Both the position numbers and the translations under genes were made by a program. A stretch of 15,002 bases of DNA from Nitrososphaerota archaeon (lineage in GTDB: Archaea > Thermoproteota > Nitrososphaeria > Nitrososphaerales > UBA57). The stretch is from NCBI GenBank assembly GCA_022572285.1, contig JACZWF010000013.1:1-15002 (forward strand). The letters are read 5' to 3'. Shown piece by piece: positions 1 through 5,732 of the stretch (position 1 is its first letter; each line of letters starts with the position of its first letter). Under the pieces are notes generated by a model. That model was given only the letters and a program-made list of their open reading frames with translations, was not told the origin of the DNA and searched no databases.

Positions 1-264
1 ATACCACTTCGAGATCTTCTTCTCTTAATATTACTCAAGCTGGTTGCATTCAACAGTTCCTGGGTAAGGACCCTAACTAAACTTAACTAATTTGATCCAG
101 GAGGAGAGGTCCGCATCCAAGACTGGCTAGGGCTTGTGTCACTGTCATTAGACAGAAACCAAGATCAAGAGGCAGTCTTTCGAAATCCACTCGAACTTCT
201 CTCTGCCTGTTAATTCATAACTTCATTCAGAACATGCTCGCGCGCAGACCCTTCGTCCCCTTTC
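1..264. other. Intergenic stretch, no convincing gene
   Basis: I see no gene here. The longest plus-strand open stretch, ending in TAA near 213, starts after a stop, has no start codon and matches nothing I recognise. On the minus strand, reading left from the CG tract at 239-245, only about nine codons are open before a stop. The stretch probably holds the 3' flank of the minus-strand membrane protein gene that ends at 265. Confidence 0.5.
239..245. repeat. Alternating CG tract 1 (7 bases)
   Basis: Pure alternating CGCGCGC, 19 bases beyond the stop codon of the minus-strand gene at 265. It is the shortest of nine such tracts in the window, all outside confident genes. At this length chance is a fair explanation for this copy alone. 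Confidence 0.7.
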
Positions 265-993
265 TTAATTTGGAGTACCGGAGTCCATCGTCTCAAGGGG
301 CTTAGCCTTTCTTAAGCTGTAAAGCTTCAACCCGAGAATAATGGCCCAAGCAGCAGGCAATAACGCATCAAATATGCCATTCACAAGCAACGTAAAGGGT
401 GGGCCAACGACGCTTGCAAATGGAAAAATGATGGTATTTACAAGGATGAGGATTCCAAAGATCACGCTCAAAAAGGCAAAGCCCTTGTGGTAGGCCCCAC
501 TCTCCCACATAGCTCCTCCTATGATGATGAAGCCGATCATCAAAGATAGGATTGCCACTGCGAAAACATCACCAGCTTGCGAGTCCATGGCCCTGAATAC
601 CACAAGAAGGACAGCCCTATCCGCCGAGTCTGAAAATTGGGCGTACTGTGTCGCCACAGTTAGGAGGTTCCTCGAAGTTGAAACGACGACAGCATTAATA
701 GCAGTCCCCACGATCAAGAAAACGGTGCCCAAAAGGCCAAGCGTCGTAATTCTCAGACTCTTATAGAGACCTACGACCAATGTGACATAGAATGGGATCG
801 CCAGGAAGTTGATGATCAGAACCAGAAGAAATGCATCTGCATTATCCGCAACAACTTCCAGCACCTCCGCGTAGGAGCCTACATCTTGAGGAAGGCCAAA
901 GAAAAAGACAGCTCTGGCGACGAACACCAGTATTCCCCCGATGACACCTGCGAAACCTGAAATTAGCAGGAGTCTTTCGTCCGATTTTTCCAA
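265..993 (-). CDS. Polytopic membrane protein, DUF4386-like
   Basis: A 242-residue integral membrane protein with about six hydrophobic segments (roughly residues 10-30, 52-76, 82-104, 140-162, 168-190 and 200-225) and short charged ends. The size and the N-terminal pattern of two small-residue-rich helices recall the DUF4386 family, but I cannot confirm this by eye and no catalytic motif is visible. The start is a TTG at 991-993. It is supported by a TATA-like element at 1016-1027 on the same strand, which would place transcription start almost on the TTG, as in a leaderless archaeal message. The gene follows the DM13 gene on the same strand after a 231-base gap and has its own promoter, so they need not be one operon. 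Function unknown; a transporter or stress-related membrane role would be guesswork. Confidence 0.8.
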   Translation of the reverse strand: MEKSDERLLLISGFAGVIGGILVFVARAVFFFGLPQDVGSYAEVLEVVADNADAFLLVLIINFLAIPFYVTLVVGLYKSLRITTLGLLGTVFLIVGTAINAVVVSTSRNLLTVATQYAQFSDSADRAVLLVVFRAMDSQAGDVFAVAILSLMIGFIIIGGAMWESGAYHKGFAFLSVIFGILILVNTIIFPFASVVGPPFTLLVNGIFDALLPAAWAIILGLKLYSLRKAKPLETMDSGTPN

Positions 994-1015
994 GCAGCCT
1001 TTTTATCAAGAGTCA

Positions 1016-1027
1016 GTATTTATTTAC
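1016..1027 (-). promoter_or_regulatory. TATA-like promoter element
   Basis: On the minus strand this reads GTAAATAAATAC, an AT-rich box centred about 28 bases before the TTG start at 993. That is the spacing expected of an archaeal TATA box feeding a leaderless or near-leaderless transcript. Confidence 0.5.
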
Positions 1028-1133
1028 TAACCCAAATCCTCGGAGAATCTAAATGTGACCCACCGAAAGACATTTACCTCGAAAGCCATTAGTACGAGGC
1101 ATGAGAGCTAAGAGTTGCTATTACTACATAGTT

Positions 1134-1164
1134 GCTTAGTTACTCTTACTGCGTAGTAACTTCT
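1134..1164. repeat. Inverted repeat in intergenic gap
   Basis: AGTTAC and GTAACT arms flank an inner TAC/GTA pair, giving a short hairpin with a three-base bulge, in the 231-base gap between two minus-strand genes. The surrounding bases repeat related AGTTRC words. It could be an operator or a processing site; nothing decides between them. Confidence 0.3.
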
Positions 1165-1206
1165 CTAAGGTAACTCTTTATCAAGATTAATATCGTCACA
1201 ATAGAC

Positions 1207-1212
1207 AAAAAA
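1207..1212 (-). terminator. Oligo-T terminator candidate
   Basis: Six T residues on the minus strand begin 13 bases beyond the DM13 gene stop. Short oligo-T runs are the usual intrinsic termination signal in archaea. Confidence 0.35.
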
Positions 1213-1224
1213 CATTAGGAGAGT

Positions 1225-1725
1225 TTAGCGCATCTCTGCCGAGCCGAAAAGTACGACGAAAGCTCGACACCATATTAGGACCGTATTGAACTCGCTAATC
1301 TCAACGTCGGATGAAACTTGATAATTCTGATCTCCGATATTTCCTGTAAGGCGGCCCAGGTTGACGAAACCATCACCTATGTCGGTACTCCTAGCTAAAT
1401 AGACGTAGAGATCAGGGCCGTTCCTAACTTCAAAATTTTCAAACCGAAGGAACAACTCTCCACTATCACTTCGAATAAGCAGAGCCTCTCCAGACGAGGA
1501 GTGAAAGTCGTCAGCACCGACAAACGAGCCAGAGATCAAAACACCCCCAATTTCAATTCCCAAAGCTTCCTCTGGGAGATTTATTTCGTTCTCTCTATCC
1601 AGCTGTACCGGAGATGATTCATTCACGATTGTGTTTAGGAAGAGAGGAGAGCCCAAGTAATATGCCAACCCTCCTACGATCGCTACGACTGAGATTATAA
1701 TCACTCTTTTTACATTTCGGTGCAT
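1225..1725 (-). CDS. Membrane-anchored DM13-domain protein
   Basis: A 166-residue protein with an N-terminal membrane anchor or uncleaved signal (residues 7-27), a short linker, and a DM13 domain over about residues 58-163. The domain shows the expected features: a GxFVGADDFHSSSG opening, GPDLYVYL near 103-110, and the closing IWCRAF-V-LFGSA block with Cys153, the residue conserved in DM13 proteins. DM13 domains are extracytoplasmic and have been suggested to act in redox or electron transfer, but no reaction is established. It lies outside the membrane by topology. A TATA-like TAATAAG at 1749-1755 sits about 27 bases before the ATG, consistent with a leaderless message. An oligo-T run follows the stop. 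The family call is good; the role is unknown. Confidence 0.85.
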   Translation of the reverse strand: MHRNVKRVIIISVVAIVGGLAYYLGSPLFLNTIVNESSPVQLDRENEINLPEEALGIEIGGVLISGSFVGADDFHSSSGEALLIRSDSGELFLRFENFEVRNGPDLYVYLARSTDIGDGFVNLGRLTGNIGDQNYQVSSDVEISEFNTVLIWCRAFVVLFGSAEMR

Positions 1726-1748
1726 TATTACATCGTCCCTATGTTTCG

Positions 1749-1755
1749 TAATAAG
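1749..1755 (-). promoter_or_regulatory. TATA-like promoter element for the DM13 gene
   Basis: Reads CTTATTA on the minus strand, centred about 27 bases before the ATG at 1725. The fit to the archaeal box is modest; the spacing is the main support. Confidence 0.35.
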
Positions 1756-1808
1756 ACTATGTGATGGTCCGGGTACTACCTAATGGTGGGAGGACCAAGA
1801 AGGATTAC

Positions 1809-1934
1809 TTACCTCAGTCTAGATTTCTCGTATCTCTCGATGTAATCTTCTACAGATGTTCGCCCTACTACTTCACCAATAAGGTCAACCGGCAGGTCTT
1901 CGAGCCTTTTGAATCGAACGCACGACTTGCCCAT
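1809..1934 (-). pseudogene. 3' remnant of a DUF1801-like gene
   Basis: The minus strand encodes 41 residues beginning MGKSCVRFKRLEDLPVDLIG and ending in YEKSRLR before TAA. This resembles the C-terminal end of DUF1801 (YdhG-like) proteins, where a GKSC-[VI]RFK-x-LEDLP block precedes the last helix; the family is normally about 110-140 residues. Going upstream the frame meets a TAG three codons before AAC-ATG, directly at the CG tract at 1943-1950, so the whole N-terminal part is missing. The ATG may be an ordinary internal methionine. The tract therefore sits at the truncation point. It could be translated as a mini-protein, but a gene relic is more likely. The family call comes from memory of the motif, not from a search. 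Confidence 0.6.
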
Positions 1935-1942
1935 GTTAAGTA

Positions 1943-1950
1943 GCGCGCGC
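1943..1950. repeat. Alternating CG tract 2 (8 bases)
   Basis: GCGCGCGC inside the 12-base palindrome TAGCGCGCGCTA. It lies between the minus-strand block to the left and the plus-strand block to the right. The DUF1801-like remnant stops matching its family here. On the right side a short plus-strand frame with no start codon runs to TAA at about 2020; it could be a second tail but is too short to judge. Confidence 0.85.
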
Positions 1951-2010
1951 TATAGCTGGAATCGACCTTTCTTTAGAATTGGTTTTGGATCCGACCACTC
2001 TCTATGAGGG

Positions 2011-2020
2011 ATTTAAATAA
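2011..2020 (+). promoter_or_regulatory. TATA-like element upstream of the rhodanese gene
   Basis: ATTTAAATAA is the only good TATA-like box before the rhodanese gene. It predicts transcription from about 2040-2045 and so a leader of about 80 bases, unlike the near-leaderless neighbours. The core is palindromic and could also serve the minus strand. Confidence 0.4.
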
Positions 2021-2125
2021 TTCACGGATCGCAGAAGGTTCTCGATCTTGGCTGATCCTAGGTCTGAAGAATCTTCCCCGGGACCTTCGGGACCGAGCAG
2101 GTCGCAGTAACCAAATCGATCTAAT

Positions 2126-2503
2126 ATGAAACTAATCAGTGGCGAAGAGCTAAAAGAGAAGCTAGATCGAGGAGAGAATTTCAAGCTAATCATGGCCCTA
2201 GACGATTGGCAGTATCGAGCCAAACATATTCCTGGATCCGTTCCCGTTTCGGCTGTGTTAGGTTTGGAAATGTCAAAGCTCTCTCATCAACAAGGACTCC
2301 GCGATGGTATTCAGAACATCCTGACACATTTGAAGTATGAGGACGAGATTGTCGTCTATTGCTCTCATCAAAGTTGTGTGGGGAGCATCTACGCGTATCA
2401 GGCTCTCGAGAAGGCTGGGTTCAAGAATGTGCGACGCTATGCTGGGGGAATAGCCGAGTGGGAGAACTCTGGCTATGCGATAGAGGGGGAGATGGCTAGT
2501 TGA
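2126..2503 (+). CDS. Single-domain rhodanese-like protein
   Basis: A 125-residue single rhodanese domain, the usual length for one unit. The N-terminal ISGEELKEKLD motif, the HIPGSV-P loop (about residues 35-40) and the GG-x-x-EW-x-x-SGY C-terminal motif are all present. The active-site loop is VVYCSHQSCVGS, with the catalytic cysteine after VVY in a loop carrying a second cysteine five positions on, and without the C-terminal arginine of classical thiosulfate sulfurtransferases. Such proteins carry sulfur as a cysteine persulfide in the cytoplasm; the donor and acceptor here are unknown. It leads a same-strand group with a ferredoxin and a Rieske protein but is separated from the next gene by 222 bases, so co-transcription is not assured. 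The upstream TAA at 2108 and lack of other starts support the ATG. Confidence 0.88.
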   Translation: MKLISGEELKEKLDRGENFKLIMALDDWQYRAKHIPGSVPVSAVLGLEMSKLSHQQGLRDGIQNILTHLKYEDEIVVYCSHQSCVGSIYAYQALEKAGFKNVRRYAGGIAEWENSGYAIEGEMAS

Positions 2504-2725
2504 CAATGTTCGAAAGGAGATGAATGCTTGCAAATACATACGACGACTAGACTCTTAGAATTGGTAATTGTTTAGGTTATTCCCTGCGAAAGAAGGATGA
2601 GTTTCATATCGATTCGATTCCAAATTGGGAGGTTGTGGGCGGGGGAAGAGCAAAGCTAATGATGATAACCTAGCATCGAAACGCTTTTGTGTGACTAGTT
2701 GCAACATTAACGACTTAGAGATCTC

Positions 2726-3145
2726 ATGGCAATAGATCAAGACTTCTTCAAGAACCTGAAGGCCGTGGCAGAGCACAACGACCATTTTGTATGGGGTCCG
2801 GGCAAAGAGGGCGATGCGGCAAAAGACGAGAATGTCAAGGCAGATTACGAGGCTAAGGGAGAAAAGATAGAACCGCTTGGAATCCACGGGACGTTTGTAG
2901 CTGTAGATTATGACGACTGCATAGCAGATGGTGCATGCCTTCCGGCGTGTCCGGTGGCGGTTTTCGAGTGGGACAAGAACACGGGCTTGAGCGGGCAAGA
3001 TCAGAGGCAGGATTATACGGATAAATCTGATCCAATCAGGGAGTCAGACTGTATTTGGTGTATGGCATGTGTAACCGTTTGCCCTACAGAGGCCATAAAG
3101 GTGGACGAATCTCTGGTAGCAGTTCATAAGACAACACAACTCTGA
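2726..3145 (+). CDS. zfx: Zinc-containing (Sulfolobus-type) ferredoxin
   Basis: A 139-residue dicluster ferredoxin with the archaeal zinc-binding N-terminal extension. The first cluster motif is C65-IAD-GA-C71-LPA-C75-P, with Asp68 in place of the second cysteine, the arrangement linked to a [3Fe-4S] cluster that can convert to [4Fe-4S]. The second is C109-IW-C112-MA-C115-VTV-C119-P for a [4Fe-4S] cluster. The zinc ligands known from the Sulfolobus protein, three histidines and an aspartate, have clear counterparts in His17, His20, His54 and Asp102 (in SDPI). It is longer than the roughly 103-residue Sulfolobus protein, mainly through a charged insertion at about residues 26-50. It acts as a cytoplasmic electron carrier, in the known organisms for 2-oxoacid:ferredoxin oxidoreductases. 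No strong TATA box is visible in the gap before it. Confidence 0.93.
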   Translation: MAIDQDFFKNLKAVAEHNDHFVWGPGKEGDAAKDENVKADYEAKGEKIEPLGIHGTFVAVDYDDCIADGACLPACPVAVFEWDKNTGLSGQDQRQDYTDKSDPIRESDCIWCMACVTVCPTEAIKVDESLVAVHKTTQL

Positions 3146-3316
3146 TCTGTCCTGTGAAGCAAGTCAAGCAAGCGAAGATTCTTACTGACTCTTCACGTTT
3201 GGGTTTGGGCTTACTGGAAAGCTGTTGTATTAACCTACCAAAATCTCTGGTGTATCGCAACGACGAAACCTCCAGGATAGCTACCAAAGCTCAATTTCAT
3301 CATCTTACTAGAAATG

Positions 3317-3324
3317 GATAAATG
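3317..3324 (+). promoter_or_regulatory. TATA-like element for the Rieske gene
   Basis: GATAAATG lies about 35 bases before the ATG at 3356 and would give a leader of roughly ten bases. Confidence 0.35.
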
Positions 3325-3355
3325 ATTGATGGAAATAGGTGAACAGTGAAAGTGC

Positions 3356-3673
3356 ATGAGCGAAAATTTTGTTAAAGTTGCAACGGTTGATGAGATCCCA
3401 GAGGGCACACTGAAGACTGTTAACCTAGGTAATGAACAAGCAGTCATTGCCAATGTCAGGGGTGAGTACCAGTCTATTGGTGCAGTCTGTACTCACCAAG
3501 AATGGGATCTCTCTGATGGTACGTTAGAAGGCGAGAGTATTACATGTGCGGGTCACGGAGCAGTGTGGAACTTGAAGACGGGTGAAGCTGATTGGGCTGA
3601 ACCGCTACCGCCAGAGCCTATCTATGAAATAAAGGTCGACGGATCAGATATTTTGCTCAGGAGAAAAGGCTAA
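3356..3673 (+). CDS. Rieske-type ferredoxin
   Basis: A 105-residue soluble Rieske [2Fe-2S] protein. The ligand motifs are Cys45-Thr-His47 (AVCTHQ) and Cys65-Ala-Gly-His68 (ITCAGHG), with 17 residues between them, which is typical of small dioxygenase-type or NirD-like Rieske ferredoxins. There is no transmembrane anchor, so it is cytoplasmic and not a bc-complex subunit. The motif lacks the extra cysteine pair that forms a disulfide in bc1 Rieske proteins. No oxygenase or nitrite reductase large subunit lies nearby, so the partner is unknown. It follows the zinc ferredoxin by 210 bases on the same strand and appears to have its own promoter. Confidence 0.92.
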   Translation: MSENFVKVATVDEIPEGTLKTVNLGNEQAVIANVRGEYQSIGAVCTHQEWDLSDGTLEGESITCAGHGAVWNLKTGEADWAEPLPPEPIYEIKVDGSDILLRRKG

Positions 3674-3692
3674 GCCACCATTACTTGGTTAC

Positions 3693-3716
3693 TTTGGCAT
3701 ATGCTCGGTTGCCAAA
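3693..3716 (+). terminator. Hairpin downstream of the Rieske gene
   Basis: TTTGGC and GCCAAA arms around a 12-base loop, 20 bases after the stop and followed by TCTT. It is a weak terminator candidate; archaeal termination rarely needs a hairpin. Confidence 0.3.
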
Positions 3717-3797
3717 TCTTGATGGGGATAAACGAGCAGCTTAGTTCGTATCTCTATTAATTCCAGACTCAACAATCGGCCTCTGGAGGAACTTTAT

Positions 3798-3806
3798 CGC
3801 GCGCGC
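3798..3806. repeat. Alternating CG tract 3 (9 bases)
   Basis: CGCGCGCGC between the Rieske gene and a membrane-protein tail. The recognisable coding sequence of that tail begins at the next base, 3807. Reading left on the minus strand, about 18 open codons run from the tract to a stop, too few to interpret. Confidence 0.85.
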
Positions 3807-3998
3807 AGTGGTAGCTTTCTAATCGGGTTCGTGCCGGAGACCGTGGCGGCCTTGACACCCTGGCCACTTGGGGTTCTTGCTGGGATAGCCGCGCAGGGAC
3901 AACCAATTCCATCTTTAATTCCCGTCATTACCACAGTGATGTACTCAATCATCTTTATCGCAGTTGGTCTTTGGCGCTTCAGCAAAGAGCAGTTCTAG
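3807..3998 (+). pseudogene. C-terminal remnant of a membrane protein, ABC-2 permease-like
   Basis: This frame encodes 63 residues ending in FSKEQF and TAG. It contains a loop with VPETVAALTPWPLG, a weakly hydrophobic GVLAGIAAQG stretch, and a final transmembrane helix (LIPVITTVMYSIIFIAVGLW) followed by a short charged tail. That layout, with a last helix and then a WRF-[+]-x-[+/-]-x-F ending, is common at the C-terminus of ABC-2-type permeases, which are about 250 residues long. The frame stays open back through the CG tract to a TAA at 3729 but has no ATG, GTG or TTG before the recognisable part, so the 5' part of the gene is gone. The truncation point coincides with the tract. Family assignment is tentative; that it is a coding remnant is more secure. 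Confidence 0.5.
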
Positions 3999-4055
3999 TT
4001 GATGGGTCCGATCTCCACGAAGATTTTTCTTGATCCCTCATCTAGGCACATAAGA

Positions 4056-4063
4056 GATAAATC
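4056..4063 (+). promoter_or_regulatory. TATA-like element for the C2H2 gene
   Basis: GATAAATC is centred about 26 bases before the TTG at 4086, the spacing expected for a leaderless archaeal message, and supports this short gene being real. Confidence 0.4.
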
Positions 4064-4085
4064 CATCTGCGGTTAGGTCAACCTA

Positions 4086-4229
4086 TTGTCCAAGAAGGTT
4101 GTCTGTGAACACTGCAAAGAAGAGTTCTATAATCCCAACGAGCTCGAAAGACATCATGCATTGAGGCATAAATCCAAAGAACATAGGGAAGAGTCCTACT
4201 ACCAAGGGGAAAGACGAACTATAACCTAG
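4086..4229 (+). CDS. Small C2H2 zinc-finger protein
   Basis: A 47-residue protein with one classical C2H2 finger: Cys7-x2-Cys10, twelve residues, His23, four residues, His28, with the conserved aromatic Phe14 and Leu20 at hydrophobic-core positions. The remainder is highly charged and basic. Isolated one-finger proteins of this size are known in archaea, including Thaumarchaeota and Sulfolobales, and are presumed to bind nucleic acid or protein; no target is known here. The only possible start is TTG at 4086: an in-frame TAG lies four codons upstream and no other start codon occurs before the finger. The TATA-like box at 4056-4063 fits this start. Some reader may miss it for its length and TTG start. 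Confidence 0.7.
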   Translation: MSKKVVCEHCKEEFYNPNELERHHALRHKSKEHREESYYQGERRTIT

Positions 4230-4264
4230 CTCCTATCCCTTTCCATTTCTCGTATACCCTGTTG

Positions 4265-4501
4265 ATGCCAGGCCAAGTGGACACAAATACCGGCGGTGCT
4301 TGGGTGAAGTGGGCACCTCGAAAGATATCGAACGATGAGTACGGATTACCAGTGATATAATATGTCCTGATAGCAGAGAACCAAGCGTTCCAAGGGGTTC
4401 CTTATACCCAATGTTGGGCTCCCCATAAATATGAAACAGGAAATTGCTCCAAGATGGATTCTAAGTATGGGAGTTATAGTCAGCCAAATTTACCCACCTA
4501 A
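4265..4501 (+). pseudogene. Unassigned open frame broken by one stop
   Basis: One frame runs from ATG 4265 for 31 codons to TAA 4358-4360, then continues open for 46 codons to TAA 4499-4501, just before the ABC gene. The first part contains a protein-like GGAWVKWAPRK stretch and the second carries aromatic residues and two cysteines. I recognise no family. It may be a gene relic inactivated by one nonsense codon, or a chance open frame in the 285-base gap. No other feature accounts for this gap apart from a possible promoter near 4484-4494. Confidence 0.2.
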
Positions 4502-4514
4502 GATTAGTAGGTGA

Positions 4515-5732
4515 GTGCGAACGCAGAGTAAGATCGTAATCGTCGGTCTCGCAATGATTATAGTAGCATTTTCTACACTGATGGTGTTCGACAATCAAAT
4601 CCGATTGCTGATCGTGGGGGTTCCTGAGGCAGGGGGACAGTTCCCTCCTGACTTCCCAAGGGGAGGAGGAGAGTTTCCCCCACTAGATGAGGAAGGACAG
4701 GTTCCATTTCAGGGAGGGCCGGGAGGTCGAGGATTCAGGCAAGGAGGAGCGGGAGGAGTAGCGCAGGCATTCGGAACGATAGCCTACGTGAGGCTATCTG
4801 GATACCTCGTCGGCATAGCAGGAGTATTTGTCGTTTCGATTGGAGCATTGCGGGTACCCAAACCCAAAGAGCAAGGATCCTCTCAAGGTATGGGATCAGA
4901 AGGTCCGTCAAATGCTCAGGCGGTGAAGAGTATGGATGACCGATCGGAGGGAGTGAATATGCCAAGCGGAACGGGTTCAGTGGGATCACAAACTGTCCTA
5001 GTTGCTCGAAGTAGAATGCGAAATAGAGGAAGACCGGTAGTACGGCTAGATTCAGTAGTGAAGACCTACTTCGGCGATGGTATCGCCACTCCGGCAATCC
5101 GTGGTATATCACTCGAAATTTACGAAGGCGAATTTGTGGCCATAGTCGGTCCCTCGGGAAGTGGAAAATCCACGTTACTGAATATGTTAGAGGCCCTGGA
5201 TAAGCCCACCTCGGGGAAGGTGTTCATCGATGGGGTCGACATCGCGAAGTTGAATGATAGGCAGATATCAGAGCTGAGAAATAGAAAGATAGGGTTCGTC
5301 TTTCAATCGTATAACCTGATACCCAGAATGACCGCTCTGGCAAACGTGGAATTTCCCTTGGCGGCAAGAAGTATTCCGAGTGAGCAACGCAAGCAGCGTG
5401 CTTTAGAAGTACTTCGACTCGTCGGGCTGGGCGAAATGGCTAACCGAGTACCGTCTAAGATGAGCGGAGGCGAGCAGCAACGGGTCGCGTTGGCTAGGGC
5501 TCTCGTGACTGACCCTGCGATACTAGTAGGTGATGAGCCTACGGGGAATCTAGATACTAAAACTACTCAAGCACTAATTCAATTGCTCAAAGACCTCAAC
5601 AAGAAGACTGGCAAAACGATCATTGTCATTACGCATAACATGGAAGTAGCTAACGCAACTGACAGGATCATCTACCTCAGAGACGGTGAGATCGAACGGG
5701 AGGAATACAGAGAAGGAGCCAACTACCAATGA
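4515..5732 (+). CDS. MacB/LolD-type ABC ATPase with membrane-spanning N-terminal extension
   Basis: A 405-residue protein. Residues about 175-400 are a complete MacB/LolD-class ATPase: Walker A GPSGSGKST (212-220), Q-loop Gln264, signature MSGGEQQRVALARAL (316-330), Walker B ILVGDEP (336-342) and H-loop His374. This class powers FtsX-type permeases that move lipoproteins, peptides or drugs, or transmit mechanical force, without a transport channel. Ahead of it lies about 175 residues not normal for the family: a transmembrane helix (7-25), a Gly/Pro-rich loop (37-82) rich in GGxFPP and GGPGG words, a second helix (88-112), and a polar Ser/Gly linker. Two helices keep the ATPase in the cytoplasm and expose the loop outside. 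The start is GTG at 4515. The stop overlaps the next gene by ATGA, indicating translational coupling with the surface protein and permease. Confidence 0.9.
   Translation: MRTQSKIVIVGLAMIIVAFSTLMVFDNQIRLLIVGVPEAGGQFPPDFPRGGGEFPPLDEEGQVPFQGGPGGRGFRQGGAGGVAQAFGTIAYVRLSGYLVGIAGVFVVSIGALRVPKPKEQGSSQGMGSEGPSNAQAVKSMDDRSEGVNMPSGTGSVGSQTVLVARSRMRNRGRPVVRLDSVVKTYFGDGIATPAIRGISLEIYEGEFVAIVGPSGSGKSTLLNMLEALDKPTSGKVFIDGVDIAKLNDRQISELRNRKIGFVFQSYNLIPRMTALANVEFPLAARSIPSEQRKQRALEVLRLVGLGEMANRVPSKMSGGEQQRVALARALVTDPAILVGDEPTGNLDTKTTQALIQLLKDLNKKTGKTIIVITHNMEVANATDRIIYLRDGEIEREEYREGANYQ

Noticed and set aside
2048..2110. Possible 20-codon upstream ORF (TTG start) in the rhodanese leader
   Set aside because: It lies suitably after a TATA-like box, but it is very short, begins with TTG and has Ser/Pro-rich, uninformative composition.
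2521..2559. Twelve-codon frame after a GGAGATG-like site downstream of the rhodanese gene
   Set aside because: Too short, no promoter, no conserved feature; the site is probably chance.
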